Source: Botrytis cinerea B05.10
Taxonomy: Eukaryota; Ascomycota; Leotiomycetes; Helotiales; Sclerotiniaceae
Assembly (NCBI RefSeq): GCF_000143535.2
Contig: NC_037322.1
Location: 310,001 to 374,000, forward strand
Reading direction: 5' to 3'
Length of the DNA: 64,000 nucleotides
Positions 61,852 through 64,000 of the stretch are shown here, piece after piece. The notes beneath the pieces were generated by a model. It did not search any database and was not told the DNA's origin. It worked only from the letters and a program-made list of their open reading frames with translations. Position 1 is the stretch's first letter. Every line of letters begins with the position of its first letter. The translations under genes and the position numbers were made by a program.

Positions 61852-63102
61852 TACCTACGTCGATTGGCTACTTTTAGCGATGGAGTCATGGTTTACAAAT
61901 TTTGGCGTCATGGGAGGGGCTCAAATCAATGTGGGTGTATCTAGAGCAGGCGTTGGTTATATAGTTGGAAAGCTCGATGCGGAAAATGAAAAGGAGCAAT
62001 GTTTATATGCGACCGGTTGAAGGCTTTGGATGGGGGTGATGCAGATATCGTTTACATGAATGAATGATTGGTACAATAGTTTTTTGACAACAATGATGAA
62101 TTGAATTGTTCAAGGTACATTTGTACTTGGTATATGCGAAAATGCTGTCGTTATATAGTCTTCATTCTTTGTATTGTTGAAATAGAGATGATTCGTTAAA
62201 TCTTCTTTGTAGAATGTTTGTGTGTGTATATGACTAAACTATTATGATTTTTGTGGACTTCGTCGTGATGTTTCATTATGTTGTCAAAGTAATACATACA
62301 CATTTAAATAAAGAAACTGAGCAAGCATCTGCGGATATTGACAGAAACATCGAAGTAGACCAATGTATTGTTGTCGCAAGCGAATTTTGTCATACTACAT
62401 ACGAATGCGATGTAGAAAGGGGTTGTCTCCTGATGTGCTATTGTCAAGCGTGATAGCTCTGCGAGGTAAGGTGGGGGGGTAGGGGTATCTATGTTATGTT
62501 CAATTGAACATCCGGGCGAGCCGGTCTAGCTTTCACTCGTTGACGGACTGTGGGGAATGTCATATTAATGTTGGGAAGAGCTGTTTACTGAGTAGTAAAT
62601 AGTAAAAGAAGAAAGGAGAAAAGATTACTTGAATTGCTTGATACAAACACCGATACAATGGCGATTCCAGAGCACGATCGCCTGATTTAAGAATTTTTGT
62701 TCCCTGAAAAGGAACTGAGCTGGCTCTACATGATACCTATCTGGCTTCGTCTACAAGGCATCATTTCAAGCACATCGCCCTGATTTGCGGTGTTGACGGA
62801 ACTTTTCATGGTGTGAATCATCGGTGTGAATCATCGGTATAAAAATCGGTATGGATGGGTGGGTGCAACAGTGGGGGAAGTCTGATTTTGATCCTGTGAG
62901 ATTTTGGTACATAACAGGGATGGATGGAGTTGGTGTTTTTGAATTCACTTTGGATATAAGTTGTCCAGCTTTTAGTACTTTGAAATTACTTCATTGGTAT
63001 CCTTCAGATAATTAAGCAATATTCAAGCGATATAGCTGTTTAGTCAAGCTTCGACCAATTCTCTCATTCGAGTCCACACTTCATCACATCAATCTTCTCG
63101 TC
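61852..63102. other. Intergenic, about 1.25 kb
   Basis: 3' flank of the deubiquitinase and promoter of the SDR gene. A short direct repeat (GTGTGAATCATCGGT-like) occurs at 62812-62838. No gene is recognised. Confidence 0.5.
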
Positions 63103-63852
63103 ATGTCCGAAACCACCTACCTCATCACCGGTGCCAACCGCGGAATTGGCAAAGGTCTCCTCACTACGCTCGTCTCCCGCCCAAACACCACCGTCGTTGC
63201 CGCCGTGCGCACCCTCTCCTCCTCCCTCTCAATCTTCTCCAGCATCCCCCTCGGCCAAAACAGCAAAATCATACCCATTACAATCGATTCCACCTCCGAA
63301 ACCGACCCATTCACCGCCGTCTCCGAGCTCAAATCCACACACGGAATCAGCAAACTCGATTTCCTCATCTCCAACGCCGGATTGATGGAGTCTGATGCCA
63401 TCACCCCAGTTCTAGAATCCTCGCCGGAATCGATTAGGAGACATATTGATGTCAATACTATTGCACCCATGTTACTTTTTCAAGCCTTCCATCCTCTTCT
63501 TCTCGCTTCTGCGAATCCGCGTTTCTTTACCATTTCTTCGTTGCTGGGTTCGATTGCTGAGTGTCAGCAGATTAGGGTACCTTTTGCTTCTTATGGGATC
63601 AGTAAAGCGGCGGTGAACTATATGGTGAGGAAGCTTTCGTTTGAAGTTCCGGAGGTGACGAGTGTGGTGTTTAATCCGGGGTGGGTGCAGACGGATATGG
63701 GGAATGAGGCGGCGAGGGGAGTGGGGCTGGGAGAAGCGCCTACGGGGTTTGAGGATTGTATTGAGCAGTTGGTGAGGTTGTTTGATGGGGTGAAGAAAGA
63801 ACAGTCGGGAAGTTTCTTGGATGCGGCGACGGGGGAGGCTTGTGATTGGTAG
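63103..63852 (+). CDS. Short-chain dehydrogenase/reductase, ketoreductase-like
   Basis: A single exon of 249 aa, the standard length for classical SDRs. The NAD(P)-binding motif TGANRGIG lies at residues 9-16, with Arg in the motif suggesting NADPH. LDFLISNAGLM, VNTIAPMLLFQAFHPLL and a Ser-rich strand (FFTISSLLGSI) precede the catalytic Tyr164-x3-Lys168 (SYGISKAAVNYM). NPGWVQTDMG follows as expected. The pattern is closest to C-factor/norsolorinic-acid-ketoreductase-like fungal SDRs. The substrate is unknown, and there are no biosynthetic-cluster neighbours in the window. G+C content and C-rich codon use in the first half are higher than in flanking DNA. Confidence 0.92.
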   Translation: MSETTYLITGANRGIGKGLLTTLVSRPNTTVVAAVRTLSSSLSIFSSIPLGQNSKIIPITIDSTSETDPFTAVSELKSTHGISKLDFLISNAGLMESDAITPVLESSPESIRRHIDVNTIAPMLLFQAFHPLLLASANPRFFTISSLLGSIAECQQIRVPFASYGISKAAVNYMVRKLSFEVPEVTSVVFNPGWVQTDMGNEAARGVGLGEAPTGFEDCIEQLVRLFDGVKKEQSGSFLDAATGEACDW

Positions 63853-64000
63853 GGGAGAATGATGCTTCTTTGCTATGCAATTTTATTCTGGAGGAATAGT
63901 TCTTAGTAGTCTGCGGAACGAGGTGACACTTCAGCTCTTCCTATGCTTTAAGCGACATCTAGTTTTCATTTCTCGAGGTATTTTGATGGGGAGAATAGTA

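Overview
The window looks like nuclear DNA of a filamentous ascomycete, very probably a Botrytis species (Leotiomycetes; B. cinerea or a close relative). The left edge carries the long terminal repeat and the start of gag of a Ty3/gypsy element that I recognise as Boty, the Botrytis retrotransposon. The genes have many short introns (mostly 46-75 nt, GTAnGT donors, CTAAC/CTGAC-like branch sites). Gene families and lengths are typical of filamentous ascomycetes: intron-containing histone H4, 92-aa eL43 in three exons, BiP ending in HDEL, and a Zn2Cys6 regulator. All gene models were spliced by hand from reading frame, splice-site and family-conservation cues. Exon coordinates are in the evidence fields, and no transcript data were available.

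Layout from left to right. 1-1397: 5' end of a Boty-like retrotransposon on the minus strand (gag cut by the window edge, then LTR). 2680-4136: D-amino-acid oxidase (+). 5076-6636: RS-rich unknown protein with a tandem exon duplication (-). 7559-8110: ribosomal protein eL43 (-). 8715-10192: saccharopine-dehydrogenase-like membrane oxidoreductase (+). 11462-12007: small membrane protein A (-). 12776-13577: another membrane protein (+). 14316-18080: P-type cation ATPase of the Na,K/ACU-like group, nine exons (-). 19831-20274: small membrane protein B, a paralogue of A, followed by a decayed copy of its end (+). 22701-23370: histone H4 (-). 24850-25457: TRAPP subunit Trs20/sedlin (-), divergent from mitoribosomal protein MRPL31 at 25651-26107 (+). 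26377-27082: cap-binding protein CBP20 (-), divergent from nucleoporin Nup82 at 27370-30112 (+). 32733-35012: triple CCCH zinc-finger protein (+). 35013-40112: a 5-kb gene-poor stretch. 40113-41320: SANT/Myb-like unknown (-). 41321-45818: gene-poor except for a tentative small secreted protein. 45819-48068: BiP/Kar2 (+). 48569-50459: Zn2Cys6 transcription factor (-). 51279-53966: Hbs1 translational GTPase (-). 54875-57262: ESCRT-0 subunit Vps27 (-). 58512-61851: Doa4/Ubp-type deubiquitinase (+). 63103-63852: short-chain dehydrogenase (+).

Most of the window is ordinary housekeeping sequence without operon-like organisation. One functional neighbourhood stands out: Vps27 (endosomal cargo sorting on ubiquitin) and Doa4 (which removes ubiquitin from the same cargo) are adjacent and divergently transcribed across about 1.25 kb. 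Hbs1 and BiP nearby serve ribosome rescue and ER folding. The accessory part is 10-22 kb (lineage-specific small membrane proteins around an unusual P-type ATPase), plus the retrotransposon edge and the two gene-poor blocks.

Points most worth a second look: the self-priming geometry of the LTR element; the exon-plus-intron duplication at 6.1-6.4 kb; ten A-tracts phased at exactly 10 bp upstream of histone H4; a weak Hbs1 intron whose retention would give a GTPase-less, Ski7-like protein; and loss of one conserved membrane aspartate in the P-type ATPase.
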